DNA of 64,000 nt from Rhizobium viscosum (GCF_014873945.1 NZ_JADBEC010000002.1:372001-436000), one strand, 5' to 3'; shown: positions 1 to 8,888, counted from the stretch's first letter. The notes: a model not told the origin generated them from the letters alone. Numbers and translations are program-made.

Positions 1-183
1 GGCGCTGTTGTCATCGGCTTCGGCGGCCCTGGCGATCTGGAGCTTACTGTTGATGTCGACCTGTCGCTCGCCGGGCTCACCGTTCTGCCGGCGCTGCAGA
101 TCCTCGGCGAACGTGCCGCTCAGGCACGCCACATCGATACGGTTTCACCGCGTCATCTCACTAAAGTTGTCACACTCGCATGA
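1..183 (+). CDS. C-terminal fragment of a SIS-domain sugar isomerase/deaminase (partial at window edge)
   Basis: The first 60 codons read open from base 1 to a TGA at 181-183, so only the tail of the protein is present. The last residues (RHIDTVSPRHLTKVV) resemble the C-terminal signature of SIS-domain sugar-phosphate isomerases and deaminases of the AgaS/NagB-II type, where a 'D-P-D-x-P-x-x-L-x-K-V' tail is common. The stop overlaps the ATG of the next gene (ATGA), so the two are translationally coupled. The neighbouring KbaZ-like subunit fits a tagatose/amino-sugar role. Assignment rests on a short tail and on context. Confidence 0.5.
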   Translation, partial: GAVVIGFGGPGDLELTVDVDLSLAGLTVLPALQILGERAAQARHIDTVSPRHLTKVVTLA

Positions 184-1481
184 GCGCGGCGGTCGATCGA
201 AATCGCCAGATTGCCCTGGCGAAACTATTCGGGGACAGAGGGCTGCCCCTGCCCCGCGGTATCACATCCGTTTGCTCTGCCCATCCCCTGGTCATCGAAG
301 CAACATTGCGACGTGCCGCCCGACAGAGCGACGTCGTCCTGATCGAGGCGACCTGTAATCAGGTCAATCAAGAGGGCGGCTATACCGGTATGACGCCGGC
401 GGATTTCCGCGCCTTCATCGAACGAATTGCGGCAAGCGTCGGCTTTCCTGCCGCGCGCATCATTCTCGGCGGCGACCATCTCGGCCCGAACCCGTGGCGG
501 AAACTCAGCGCTGACGATGCCATGGCACGCGCCGAAGCCATGGTAACAGCATATGTGGAAGCCGGCTTCGAAAAGCTGCATCTCGACACATCAATGGGCT
601 GCGCCGGGGAACCTGTGGCCCTTGCCAATGAATTGACGGCAGCAAGAGCCGCGCGGCTGGCACGGGCCGCCGAAGAGGCCACCCGCCGCAGCGGCCGTCG
701 CCCGCCGGTCTATATCATCGGCACGGAAGTGCCGCCGCCGGGTGGCGCCACACATGCCCTGGACGAGCTCGAGGTCACGCGGCGGGAAGCCGCAGTAAGG
801 ACGCTCGATGTTCATCGCGAGGCTTTTACCCAGGCTGGGGTCGGTTCCGCACTGGAGCGGGTAATCGCCATCGTCGTTCAGCCGGGTGTGGAATTCGGCA
901 ATGCCAATGTCGCGCTCTACAAGCCCGAGCGGGCACAGGAGCTGATCTCCGCGCTCGACGAGATGAACGGTCTGCTCTTCGAAGCCCACTCCACCGACTA
1001 CCAGCCGGCAGACCTGCTGGCTTCTCTGGTCGACGGCGGATTTTCTATCCTTAAAGTCGGGCCGGGCCTGACCTTTGCATTGCGCGAGGCGCTCTACGGC
1101 CTCGATGCGATCGCCGACACGCTCTCAGGCGGCAAGGAAGCCCGCGGGCTAGCAACGACGATGGAAGAGATCATGCTTGGCAAGCCTGGACATTGGGCCG
1201 GTCACTATGGCGGTACGGCAGATGAGCAGCGCCTGCAGCGACATTTCAGTTACAGCGACCGCATCCGCTATTATTGGCCGGACGCGCGCGCTGCCGGGGC
1301 GGTCGACAATCTGCTCGCGCAGTTGCCCGACGAGATCCCGGAAACGCTGATCAGCCAGCATCTTGCCCGTCTCTATCCCGATGTGGTCGAGAAACGCCTG
1401 GCGCCCAAGGCTCGCGATCTTTGCCTTGCCGCCATTGATGCAGCCCTCGCACCCTACGCCACCGCGACAGCGCCTCGGTAG
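180..1481 (+). CDS. kbaZ: D-tagatose-bisphosphate aldolase class II, non-catalytic subunit (KbaZ/GatZ-like)
   Basis: The 433-residue product has the length and conserved blocks of the GatZ/KbaZ family (about 420 residues), including the ICSAHP-type start (TSVCSAHPLVIEA), the ILGGDHLGPNPW block and the TEVPPPGGA block. In enteric bacteria the family partners the catalytic KbaY/GatY aldolase, which splits tagatose-1,6-bisphosphate into DHAP and glyceraldehyde-3-phosphate. No catalytic partner is visible in the window. The start codon overlaps the stop of the upstream SIS gene, and a sugar ABC ATPase follows after 68 bp, so this is the distal part of a sugar operon that begins before the window. 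In rhizobia this family may act on other ketose phosphates, so substrate is uncertain. Confidence 0.85.
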   Translation: MSAAVDRNRQIALAKLFGDRGLPLPRGITSVCSAHPLVIEATLRRAARQSDVVLIEATCNQVNQEGGYTGMTPADFRAFIERIAASVGFPAARIILGGDHLGPNPWRKLSADDAMARAEAMVTAYVEAGFEKLHLDTSMGCAGEPVALANELTAARAARLARAAEEATRRSGRRPPVYIIGTEVPPPGGATHALDELEVTRREAAVRTLDVHREAFTQAGVGSALERVIAIVVQPGVEFGNANVALYKPERAQELISALDEMNGLLFEAHSTDYQPADLLASLVDGGFSILKVGPGLTFALREALYGLDAIADTLSGGKEARGLATTMEEIMLGKPGHWAGHYGGTADEQRLQRHFSYSDRIRYYWPDARAAGAVDNLLAQLPDEIPETLISQHLARLYPDVVEKRLAPKARDLCLAAIDAALAPYATATAPR

Positions 1482-1549
1482 CAGGCATGTCACATGTCGC
1501 TCTCAGGGGCGATCGCAGATCCGAAATCAGATTTCAGCCGGAGACAGTT

Positions 1550-2620
1550 ATGGCGTCCGTAAACGTGGCGAATGTCCGCAAGAACTATGGTCACTTCGAA
1601 GTGTTGCACGGTGTCGACATCGATATCCGCGACGGAGAATTCGTCATCCTCGTCGGCCCCTCCGGCTGTGGCAAGTCGACCTTGCTGCGCATGATCGCGG
1701 GGCTTGAGGAAATCTCCGGTGGCAATGTCTCGATCGGCAGCAAGGTCGTCAACAATGTCGCTCCGAAGGAGCGCGACATTGCCATGGTCTTTCAATCATA
1801 TGCGCTTTATCCGCATATGACGGTCGAAGCGAATATGGGATTTTCGCTGCGACTGGGGAAAGCGCCGAAGGAGCAGATCAAGGCGCGTGTCCGTGATGCG
1901 GCGCAGATCCTCGGCCTCGAACATCTACTCGACCGCTACCCAAGAAATCTCTCCGGCGGCCAGCGTCAGCGCGTCGCGATGGGCCGCGCGATCGTGCGCC
2001 AGCCGCAGGTCTTCCTCTTCGACGAGCCTCTCTCTAATCTCGACGCCAAGCTTCGCGTGCAAATGCGCGCGGAGATCAAGCAACTGCACCAGCGGCTGAA
2101 GACGACGACCATCTACGTGACGCACGATCAGATCGAAGCCATGACCATGGCAGACCGGATCGTCGTGATGCGCGATGGTTATGTTGAGCAGATCGGTTCA
2201 CCGCTCGATCTCTACGACCGCCCGGCCAATCTCTTCGTCGCCGGCTTCATCGGCTCTCCGGGCATGAATGTTATCAAGGGCAGGATCAGCTCGTCCGGGC
2301 CGCTTGAATTCATCGCCGACGGAGGAGCGCGCCTGCCGCTGCCGGAGGCTGCGGCGGTCGCGCGCGGCGCAGAGGTTGTCTACGGCATCCGTCCGGAGCA
2401 TCTGATCGTCAGCCAGGATGGCGTGAGCGCCGAGGTGGCGGTCATCGAACCAACAGGCGCCGAGACCCAGATTAACGCGAAGATTGGATCGGATCCGTTT
2501 GTCGCCACGGTGCGGGACCGGCTTTCCCTGAAAGCCGGCGACACCGTCAGGATGATGCCGGATCTCAGCAAACTTCATCTCTTCGATGCCAAAACCGAAA
2601 AGCGCCTGTCGATCGGCTAG
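1550..2620 (+). CDS. Sugar ABC transporter ATP-binding protein (UgpC/MalK/SmoK type)
   Basis: This 356-residue cytoplasmic ATPase would energise a CUT1-type sugar importer. Walker A GPSGCGKST lies at residues 36-44, the signature LSGGQRQR near 134, Walker B FLFDEP follows, and the C-terminal TOBE/regulatory domain carries the family block YGIRPEH. I start at ATG 1550 because it follows a GGAGA-type ribosome site and gives the canonical N-terminus; an in-frame upstream extension to 1487 would add an unconserved leader. It is the last gene of the operon entering from the left, and its permeases and binding protein are presumably upstream of the window. A hairpin follows at 2666-2688. Confidence 0.9.
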   Translation: MASVNVANVRKNYGHFEVLHGVDIDIRDGEFVILVGPSGCGKSTLLRMIAGLEEISGGNVSIGSKVVNNVAPKERDIAMVFQSYALYPHMTVEANMGFSLRLGKAPKEQIKARVRDAAQILGLEHLLDRYPRNLSGGQRQRVAMGRAIVRQPQVFLFDEPLSNLDAKLRVQMRAEIKQLHQRLKTTTIYVTHDQIEAMTMADRIVVMRDGYVEQIGSPLDLYDRPANLFVAGFIGSPGMNVIKGRISSSGPLEFIADGGARLPLPEAAAVARGAEVVYGIRPEHLIVSQDGVSAEVAVIEPTGAETQINAKIGSDPFVATVRDRLSLKAGDTVRMMPDLSKLHLFDAKTEKRLSIG

Positions 2621-2665
2621 CGGCTGGTTGCGCTATCGAGTCCACGAAGGCTTGGCGCTGAAAGT

Positions 2666-2688
2666 GGTGCGGCGACGGTCGCCGCACC
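2666..2688. terminator. Hairpin between convergent genes, probable terminator
   Basis: A perfect 10-bp stem (GGTGCGGCGA / TCGCCGCACC) with a CGG loop sits between the end of the ABC ATPase gene and the end of the convergent chemoreceptor gene. There is no clean T tract on either side, so termination efficiency is uncertain. Confidence 0.5.
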
Positions 2689-2713
2689 GTATCTTGCTCT
2701 GGTGGTTCGAGCT

Positions 2714-4942
2714 TCAGAACTCTTCCCAGTTGTCGCCCTTTGTATCGAGGGCGGCATTTCCCGAGAATGCAGAAGCGATCTTGCGGCCGAGGGCACGGAC
2801 CGGTGACGGAGCCGGAGTATCATTTCGTGCGGCGGCGCGAGGAGCAGCGGAACGCAGTGCATAACTGACCTCGCTCAGCTTGAACTGGGCAAGAAGCTCG
2901 TTGAGCGAAGCAACTTCCTTCGCAAGGTTATGGCTTGCGGCAGTCGACTCTTCGACCATAGCTGCGTTCTTCTGCGTATCCTGGTCCATCTGGTTGACGG
3001 CCAGGTTGATCTGGTCGAGACCGGAGGACTGCTCCTGCGATGCTTCGACGATCGCGGCAATATGGCGGTTGATTTCCTGCACCTCGGCGACGATCGCTTC
3101 CAGCGCCTTGCCGGTTTCCCCGACGAGGCCGACGCCCGAATTGACCTGTTCGCTCGACGTGTTGATCAGAGCCTTGATTTCCTTGGCGGCGTTTGCAGAA
3201 CGCTGGGCGAGTTCGCGGACTTCCTGGGCGACGACCGCAAAGCCCTTTCCGGCTTCGCCGGCGCGGGCCGCTTCGACGCCAGCATTCAAAGCCAGGAGAT
3301 TGGTCTGGAAGGCGATATCGTCGATCACGCCGATGATGTTGGAGATCTCGCCCGAGGACTTTTCGATCTGCTGCATGGCCGAAACCGCCTTGCGGACGAC
3401 TTCGCCGGATTTTTCCGCGCCTGTCTTGGCACGCGAGACGAGCTCTCCCACTTCCTTGGCTCGCTTGCTCGAATCCTTCACGGTCGTGGTGATTTCTTCG
3501 AGGGCTGCAGCCGTTTCCTCCAGCGCCGCTGCCTGCTGTTCTGTGCGCTTGGCAAGATCGTCAGCGGCCGATTTGATCTCGTTTGCTCCGGAGTCGATGC
3601 CGCGGGCATTCTGCGACACGCGGTTCAACGCGGATTGCAGTTTGTCAGCGGAGTTGTTGAAGTCGCTGCGGACGCCATCGAGCCTTGTCACGAAAGGCTG
3701 GTCGATACGGTAGGACACATCGCCGTCGGCGAGCTTCGAGAGACCAGCGGCGAGGTTGTCGACGGCAAACTGCACATCGGCAGCATCTTTCGCCTTTTCC
3801 TTCTCGCGTTCGATCTGCTCTCTTTCGCTCATGCTGCGATTGGCCTCTGCCTCCTGCTCGAGGCGAACCCGCTCGATTGCATTCTGCTTGAAGACCTGAA
3901 CAGCGCGAGCCATGGCGCCAATTTCATCCGGTCTGGCCTGCCCCTGAACTTCGACATTGAGATCGCCTGCGGCCAGACGCGCCATGGTGTTGGTTGTCTT
4001 CTTGATAACCGCAGCAATCGACCGCGCAAAAACGAGGAAGCCGACAAGCGAAATCAGCGAGACGATTACCGCACCAATCGCCGCCATCCAGAGCGCCTGC
4101 TGCGACGCTTCGACGATCTCCGTCACATCGGAGCCGATTTCGAAGACGCCAATCTTGCGACCGGAGAAATCTTCAAAGGGAATGGCCGCGACTTCGTAGT
4201 CCTTGTCGCCGAGAACGGCATGGACGCGGATGCGGTCACCGTTGAAGGCGGCCTGCAACTGCTCCTGAGTGAGGATTGTCTTGTCACCGAAGGTCGAGGC
4301 CTGTGGTACGAACTTGTCATCCTGAAGAATATGCACTGCGACGGCCGCATCGACCGACCGCGCCAGCGGCGCAAAATAGTCGTTCGTGAGCGAGGTGCCG
4401 ACATCGACGACGCCGACGGTCTTGCTATCCTTGATAACAGGTGCTGAGGCAAACATGCTGACGGCGGTCCGCCCGGGTTCGATGCCGGCGTTCAGCTTGC
4501 CCTGCGTCAAAGCCGCGACGATCATCTTGCGACGTCCCTTGAGATCGTCGCCAAAAGTATCCGGAGTATGGACACGCGCAACGGCCAAGCCATCGGAATT
4601 GCTGAAGGTAATGAGCTGAAGACCCTGCGCTTTGATCGCCGGCAGGCTGGCAGCGTATTTTGCAAGAATGGCTGCGCGATCATTTTTTGCGATCAGGTCA
4701 GCCGTTTCAGGCTCGCCGGCAAGAGCGAGGGCAAGCCCGGCAGCCGCCCGCTTCTGAGCCTCCATGTCCGTCTGAATCACGTGCAGATCAGACGAAAGCT
4801 CCTTCTGAAGCGACTGATCGCTCATCGCGTTCTGACGATACCAGGCAAGACCACCGATTGCTGCGCTTGCAAACAAAACGGCCGCAAACCCATAGGCCGT
4901 GATGCGAATCCATATCGGCCGCTTGATCTTTTCCTTGTCCAT
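2714..4942 (-). CDS. Methyl-accepting chemotaxis protein with a C-terminal CheR/CheB tether
   Basis: The 742-residue transmembrane chemoreceptor has a first membrane segment at about residues 12-33, a large periplasmic sensing region of Cache type (about 35-280), a second membrane segment (about 282-306), a HAMP domain just after it and further coiled coil. The cytoplasmic signalling domain (about 480-690) contains the hairpin tip with conserved IIGVIDDIAFQTNLLALNA. The last residues, NWEEF, fit the xWxxF pentapeptide that tethers CheR/CheB in high-abundance receptors. It is monocistronic between a convergent ABC gene and a divergent LuxR-like gene. The ligand cannot be read from the sequence. 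Its ribosome site is buried in a 9-bp stem (separate entry). Confidence 0.93.
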   Translation of the reverse strand: MDKEKIKRPIWIRITAYGFAAVLFASAAIGGLAWYRQNAMSDQSLQKELSSDLHVIQTDMEAQKRAAAGLALALAGEPETADLIAKNDRAAILAKYAASLPAIKAQGLQLITFSNSDGLAVARVHTPDTFGDDLKGRRKMIVAALTQGKLNAGIEPGRTAVSMFASAPVIKDSKTVGVVDVGTSLTNDYFAPLARSVDAAVAVHILQDDKFVPQASTFGDKTILTQEQLQAAFNGDRIRVHAVLGDKDYEVAAIPFEDFSGRKIGVFEIGSDVTEIVEASQQALWMAAIGAVIVSLISLVGFLVFARSIAAVIKKTTNTMARLAAGDLNVEVQGQARPDEIGAMARAVQVFKQNAIERVRLEQEAEANRSMSEREQIEREKEKAKDAADVQFAVDNLAAGLSKLADGDVSYRIDQPFVTRLDGVRSDFNNSADKLQSALNRVSQNARGIDSGANEIKSAADDLAKRTEQQAAALEETAAALEEITTTVKDSSKRAKEVGELVSRAKTGAEKSGEVVRKAVSAMQQIEKSSGEISNIIGVIDDIAFQTNLLALNAGVEAARAGEAGKGFAVVAQEVRELAQRSANAAKEIKALINTSSEQVNSGVGLVGETGKALEAIVAEVQEINRHIAAIVEASQEQSSGLDQINLAVNQMDQDTQKNAAMVEESTAASHNLAKEVASLNELLAQFKLSEVSYALRSAAPRAAARNDTPAPSPVRALGRKIASAFSGNAALDTKGDNWEEF

Positions 4943-4946
4943 AACG

Positions 4947-4983
4947 TCCCCTCAAATATCGATGACCCTAATTCTTGAGGGGA
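4947..4983 (-). promoter_or_regulatory. 5'-leader hairpin that sequesters the chemoreceptor Shine-Dalgarno
   Basis: On the minus strand a perfect 9-bp inverted repeat (TCCCCTCAA / TTGAGGGGA, 19-nt loop) ends four bases before the ATG of the chemoreceptor. The right arm contains the only good Shine-Dalgarno (GAGGGGA). In the mRNA this stem would occlude ribosome binding, which suggests translational control. The pairing is seen directly; its function is inference. Confidence 0.5.
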
Positions 4984-5182
4984 AAACTTGTTTTTTACTT
5001 AATTTTGAATGGTCAACATTATGCATGGACCCAGGGAGCTGCATCGCTGCCGCCACCGCGTTAAGCGTTAAAGTCGACAAAATTCTCGCCTGGGTTGCCG
5101 ATGGCTTCTTGGCGTCATCGACTTCAAAGCTGCCGCCGATAAGAAGGCCGCATCCCACGCCGGCTTTGAGAAGACTCGCAGC

Positions 5183-5731
5183 ATGTCACCGCAAGAAGCG
5201 AGCAACAAATTCATGAGACGCGGCGACGGCCTTTCGACCAACAGACATGAGCGTACGGCGCTGCCGAGCATTTCAAGCAGTTCCAAGGCTCTGGCTCACG
5301 CGATACGGCAAGCTATCGAAGTCGCAGGCGGAATGGCCGCGCAATTGCCGGGCGCCGTCCAGATTCTGCGGCCGTCAGGTCTGTCTCCCTACTTTGCACA
5401 GGTCACTCCCCTGCCGCCAAATTCTTTCGTTGCCTGGGATTCGGCGGACTCCGGCGCCCGCGTACTTCTTCAGATCGTCGACGCGGAAAGCCGGGCCATT
5501 GCGCAGGCGGAACAGCTTCGTAGGATCTTCAGCTTGACCGCCGCGGAAACGAAGGTGGCCGTGCTCGTCGGCTGCGGGTTCTCGGTTCCGGAGACCGCCA
5601 GGATGCTTGCCCTGTCTCCCAACACCGTCAAAACGCACACAGCAAGGCTTCTGTCCAAGACGGGTGTGCGATCTCAAGCGGCATTCGCGCGGTTAATGGC
5701 ATCCGTTCCCACGCGGCCCGGCCGATCCTAG
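5183..5731 (+). CDS. LuxR-type helix-turn-helix protein, N-terminally shortened
   Basis: The C-terminal 60 residues form a LuxR/GerE HTH (LTAAETKVAVL...ETARMLALSPNTVKTHTARLLSKTGV). The preceding 100 residues match the linker region of longer (about 350-380 residue) rhizobial LuxR-family regulators, including a GDGL segment and a Y-x-x-x-V-x-PL segment. Only 182 residues are open. In the same frame a stop lies at 5069-5071, and the sequence between it and the ATG does not restore a recognisable sensor domain. I therefore read it as a truncated regulator, possibly a decaying gene. A GAGAAG ribosome-like site precedes ATG 5183. It has no autoinducer domain and no luxI neighbour. Confidence 0.5.
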   Translation: MSPQEASNKFMRRGDGLSTNRHERTALPSISSSSKALAHAIRQAIEVAGGMAAQLPGAVQILRPSGLSPYFAQVTPLPPNSFVAWDSADSGARVLLQIVDAESRAIAQAEQLRRIFSLTAAETKVAVLVGCGFSVPETARMLALSPNTVKTHTARLLSKTGVRSQAAFARLMASVPTRPGRS

Positions 5732-5806
5732 AACGACACAATAAAACCGAAAATACGGGAAGGTGATGCCGAACATGCCCCTCCCCCTCAATAATCAGCT
5801 TCGCGA

Positions 5807-6220
5807 TCAGGGATCAGGCGTCGTCAGCTCCGTTTCCTTCGTGTCGACGACGAATACCGCCAGGATTTTTGCAGGTTTCGTCTTGCTGGCATTCGCGCTG
5901 ACCAGGTGATGATCGCCAGGCACTTCGATCCAATTCTCTCCGGTCTTGAAGACCTTTTCCTTGCCGTCGTTCACCTTGCTTTTGATTTCGCCCTCAATGA
6001 CAGTGGCGTAGATGAATGCGCTCTTCGCATGGGTATGCGCAGGATTATAGCCGCCCGGCCCATATTCAACGAGAACGCCGCGCATGCTTTTGCCGGGGAC
6101 GTTTGGCAATTCATGATCGAACACGACCGTGATTTTGGCGTTATGGGCTTTCTGGGCCGCAAGAGCCGGGGCTGCAACAAAGGTCAGCGCCAGCGCGGCG
6201 GTGGTCAAGGACTTGAGCAT
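5807..6220 (-). CDS. Secreted cupin-domain protein
   Basis: The 137-residue product starts with a typical Sec signal peptide (MLKSLTTAALALTFVAAPALA, cleavage after ALA) followed by a single cupin_2 fold. The metal-site pattern is partly visible as HTHAKSAFIY, then E-G-E, with a late H-H (PGDHHLVSANAS). Proteins of this size and architecture are common periplasmic cupins in rhizobia, with no assigned reaction. GAGGAG precedes the ATG. It is convergent with the LuxR-like gene and divergent from the MFS permease. Confidence 0.8.
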   Translation of the reverse strand: MLKSLTTAALALTFVAAPALAAQKAHNAKITVVFDHELPNVPGKSMRGVLVEYGPGGYNPAHTHAKSAFIYATVIEGEIKSKVNDGKEKVFKTGENWIEVPGDHHLVSANASKTKPAKILAVFVVDTKETELTTPDP

Positions 6221-6479
6221 CGTATCTTTCTCCTCTGAGGCTCGCTACGACCTGGGCAGACTAAGTCCATGCACGATGAGAGGTCAAATATACGATGGTT
6301 TAACGCTCTGCCCTGCGGCTGTCAGGACACAGTCCGAGAGTCTGTCGACAACCAGTTAAGGTTGTTGTTGCGGTTGTCGCCAACAAGATATATCTCAGAA
6401 ATGCCACTCGAAATTGTCTTTTTTCGCCGCCGTTGCGATTGAGATCAAACTCCCGAACCGATCATCCCGGAGCGATCGA

Positions 6480-7670
6480 ATGCATATCCAGCCGCAACAT
6501 CGGATCTATGTCTGCTTCTTTCTTTTCGCCATTTCGATGGGAGCACTGCTTTCGCGCCTGCCCGACCTGCAGGACGCCTTGGGCGTCAACAAGTCCGAAC
6601 TCGGCCTCACGCTGATCGGTGCGGCGATCGGTGCGCTGATTTCCCTGACATTCGCGTCACCGCTCATTGCGTACTTCGGCGCGCGCAAGACAGCGTTCCT
6701 GACGGTGCTTGGCACGTCTGCGCTACTTGCGACCATTCCCTGGGCCAATGCCGCCTGGCTGGTTTTCTTCATTCTATTCTGTGAGGGCTTGCTGGCCGGC
6801 GCCCTGGAGATCAATCTCAATGTCGAGATCGATCGCATCGAAGCCCAACTCGACCGCGGCGTGATGAACAGGGCGCATGGCTTCTGGAGCCTCGGATTTT
6901 TCCTGACCGCGCTCGTTGGCTCAGCCGTTCGACAAGCGGGCGTGCCGATGTCTCTCCACCTCGCACTGACATTCACCTTCGTGTTGATCGTTGGCACCGT
7001 CATTATTTCGGGCATCAAGAATGCGCCGGCCCGCGCCGGGGGCGAGCATGTGGAAGGTCCAAGCATAGCGCTGCCGACATGGGGGCTCATGCCCCTTTGC
7101 ATCATCGGTATTGCCGCCTTCCTAGTGGAAGGCGCCGGCATCGACTGGTCGGCTATCTATATGCGCGACGCCTTCGCGGTCGAGCCCTTTATCGGCGGCC
7201 TTGGCCTGACGCTGTTCACCTTTTTCATGGCGGTCGCCCGACTGTTCGTCGATCCGCAAGTCGACCGATTTGGCGCACGCGCCGTCGCCACGTTTCTGCT
7301 GGTTCTTGCGGTGGTCGGACTCTGCGCCGTCTGGCTTGCGCCACACCCCTATGTCGCCCTGTTCGGTTTTGCGCTGATGGGTGGCGGCTGCAGCGCGGTC
7401 TATCCCCTTGCCGTTTCCGCCGCGGCACAGCGGACCGATCGCCCAACCCATATGAATGTTGCAGCCCTTGGACAAATGTCCTTCGTCGTGTTCTTCCTGG
7501 CGCCGCCGTTGCTTGGGTTCGTCGCCGAACATGCCGGCATCAGGGTCTCATACCTTGTCTGCCTTCCCATCATCATTGCGGCCTTGTGCCTGACAAAAGC
7601 GCTGAAGCCGCGCGGAAGTGACAACAAGACTGGAATCGAGAGCGAAGCCAATCAGGCAGCGCGCGTATAA
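6480..7670 (+). CDS. MFS transporter (fucose-permease/YbjJ-like)
   Basis: The 396-residue integral membrane protein has about 12 hydrophobic segments. After the first helix comes an RLPDLQDALGVNKSELGL block, typical of the MFS branch that includes YbjJ and fucose permease-like carriers. A central cytoplasmic loop lies near residues 170-195. I use ATG 6480, which has CCGGAG upstream and begins directly before the first helix; a longer in-frame reading from 6414 has a charged leader without support. The substrate is unknown. It stands alone, ending 24 bp before a convergent LacI gene. Confidence 0.85.
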   Translation: MHIQPQHRIYVCFFLFAISMGALLSRLPDLQDALGVNKSELGLTLIGAAIGALISLTFASPLIAYFGARKTAFLTVLGTSALLATIPWANAAWLVFFILFCEGLLAGALEINLNVEIDRIEAQLDRGVMNRAHGFWSLGFFLTALVGSAVRQAGVPMSLHLALTFTFVLIVGTVIISGIKNAPARAGGEHVEGPSIALPTWGLMPLCIIGIAAFLVEGAGIDWSAIYMRDAFAVEPFIGGLGLTLFTFFMAVARLFVDPQVDRFGARAVATFLLVLAVVGLCAVWLAPHPYVALFGFALMGGGCSAVYPLAVSAAAQRTDRPTHMNVAALGQMSFVVFFLAPPLLGFVAEHAGIRVSYLVCLPIIIAALCLTKALKPRGSDNKTGIESEANQAARV

Positions 7671-7694
7671 ACGATCGGCTATGGCTCGCCGGCC

Positions 7695-8720
7695 TCAAGC
7701 TTGATCACCCTGACCAGCGGACCGGCGAAAGACGAGCGTACAGGGCAATCTCTCGACGCCTGGCTCGATCGTCTCGCCTTTCGACAAGGCAAGGATCGCC
7801 AGCCCCGCCCGGTGACCGAGCTCCTTGAGTTCCATGTCAATGGTCGTCAGCGGCGGACGTGTCTGCCGTGAGACGACCTCCCAATTGTCGAAACCGACCA
7901 CCGCGACGTCGCCGGGGATGGAGATGTTTCTGTCGCGCAGCGCATCGATGACACCACGGGCGATCTCGTCACTGCCGCAGAAAATCGCATCCGGTTTCGC
8001 CCCGGATCGCGAGAAGACGGTCTCGATCGCCGCATGTCCCCATTCTTCCGACCAGTCGCCGAACATGACCTCGGCTGCCGGCCCGGCGAGTTCCTGATAC
8101 GCCTCGGCGCGGATGCAGGCAGCACGATAGTTCCGCTCGCCGGTGATATGCAGAATGCGTGACCGGCCGAGACCCTGGAGATGTTCGACTGCCAGCCGCG
8201 CGCCTTGAGCATCATCGGGATGAAAGCTGACGCTATCCGATGGCCCTTGCGCGAAGACATAGACCACCGGAATGCCCAATTGGGTCAGTTCCGGCGGCGG
8301 CTCCATGTCGATGCGTGTCGCGGTGAAGATGATGCCGTCGACCTGTCTGTCGCGCAGCGCTTCAAGATGCAGTCTCGCCAGTCGCGGATCATTATTGGTG
8401 GCACAGAGGAAGAGCGAAACACCGTGATCGACCAGCACTTCCGACACGCCCGACGCCATCGGCAAGGTTAGACGCCCATAGGTGTCGTTGGTCAGCATTC
8501 CAATCGCATGGCTGCGCTTGGTCAGCAACCCACGCGCGAGCGCATTCGGGCGAAATCCGATCTCCTCGGCAATCCGTCTCACCTTTTCGCGCGTTTCGGC
8601 ATTGGTTCGCCCGGTGCCGTTCAACGCGTTCGAGGCCGTTGAAATACTCACGCCCGCAGCCTTCGCCACGTCACGGATCGTATGCCGGCCGCCACTTGAT
8701 TCCTTCAAAATCGCACCCAT
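7695..8720 (-). CDS. LacI-family transcriptional regulator of the arabinoside ABC operon
   Basis: The 341-residue product has an N-terminal LacI HTH (TIRDVAKAAGVSISTASNALNG, residues about 14-35), a hinge helix (NALARGLLTKRSHAIGML) and a periplasmic-binding-protein-like effector domain ending in the typical TTIDMELKELG region. It is divergent from the sugar-binding-protein gene at 8889. Two operator-like half-palindromes in the 168-bp spacer probably bind it, so it likely represses both itself and the transporter operon. Its effector is probably the transported arabinoside or its product (inference). Confidence 0.9.
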   Translation of the reverse strand: MGAILKESSGGRHTIRDVAKAAGVSISTASNALNGTGRTNAETREKVRRIAEEIGFRPNALARGLLTKRSHAIGMLTNDTYGRLTLPMASGVSEVLVDHGVSLFLCATNNDPRLARLHLEALRDRQVDGIIFTATRIDMEPPPELTQLGIPVVYVFAQGPSDSVSFHPDDAQGARLAVEHLQGLGRSRILHITGERNYRAACIRAEAYQELAGPAAEVMFGDWSEEWGHAAIETVFSRSGAKPDAIFCGSDEIARGVIDALRDRNISIPGDVAVVGFDNWEVVSRQTRPPLTTIDMELKELGHRAGLAILALSKGETIEPGVERLPCTLVFRRSAGQGDQA

Positions 8721-8730
8721 TCAACTGGCT

Positions 8731-8779
8731 TGTTAAAACCTTTTAGCAGAAATAATTTAGTTGCTAAAAGGTTTTAACA
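8731..8779. promoter_or_regulatory. Double LacI-type operator in an 18-bp perfect inverted repeat
   Basis: An 18-base arm (8731-8748, TGTTAAAACCTTTTAGCA) is repeated exactly as its reverse complement at 8762-8779 with a 13-bp AT-rich spacer. Each arm is itself a near-palindrome (TTAAAACCTTTTAG) of LacI-operator style. The centres are 31 bp apart, about three helical turns, which would place two repressor dimers on one face of DNA between the divergent promoters. Confidence 0.75.
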
Positions 8780-8888
8780 AAAACATGGCCTTTTCATGCA
8801 TACAACCTGTCGACATGAAAAATTTTCTCCTTTAACGTCGTCTTTGTCTCGAGGCAGAGGAGCCTCGCATAAGAGAAGGGGAACCCAC

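Noticed and set aside
2930..4447. A 505-codon open frame on the plus strand opposite the chemoreceptor
   Set aside because: It is antisense to a protein with clear HAMP and signalling domains, has no family features and arises from the codon bias of GC-rich DNA.
5183..5731. Quorum-sensing LuxR receptor
   Set aside because: Only the HTH is shared; there is no autoinducer-binding domain and no luxI-like gene nearby.
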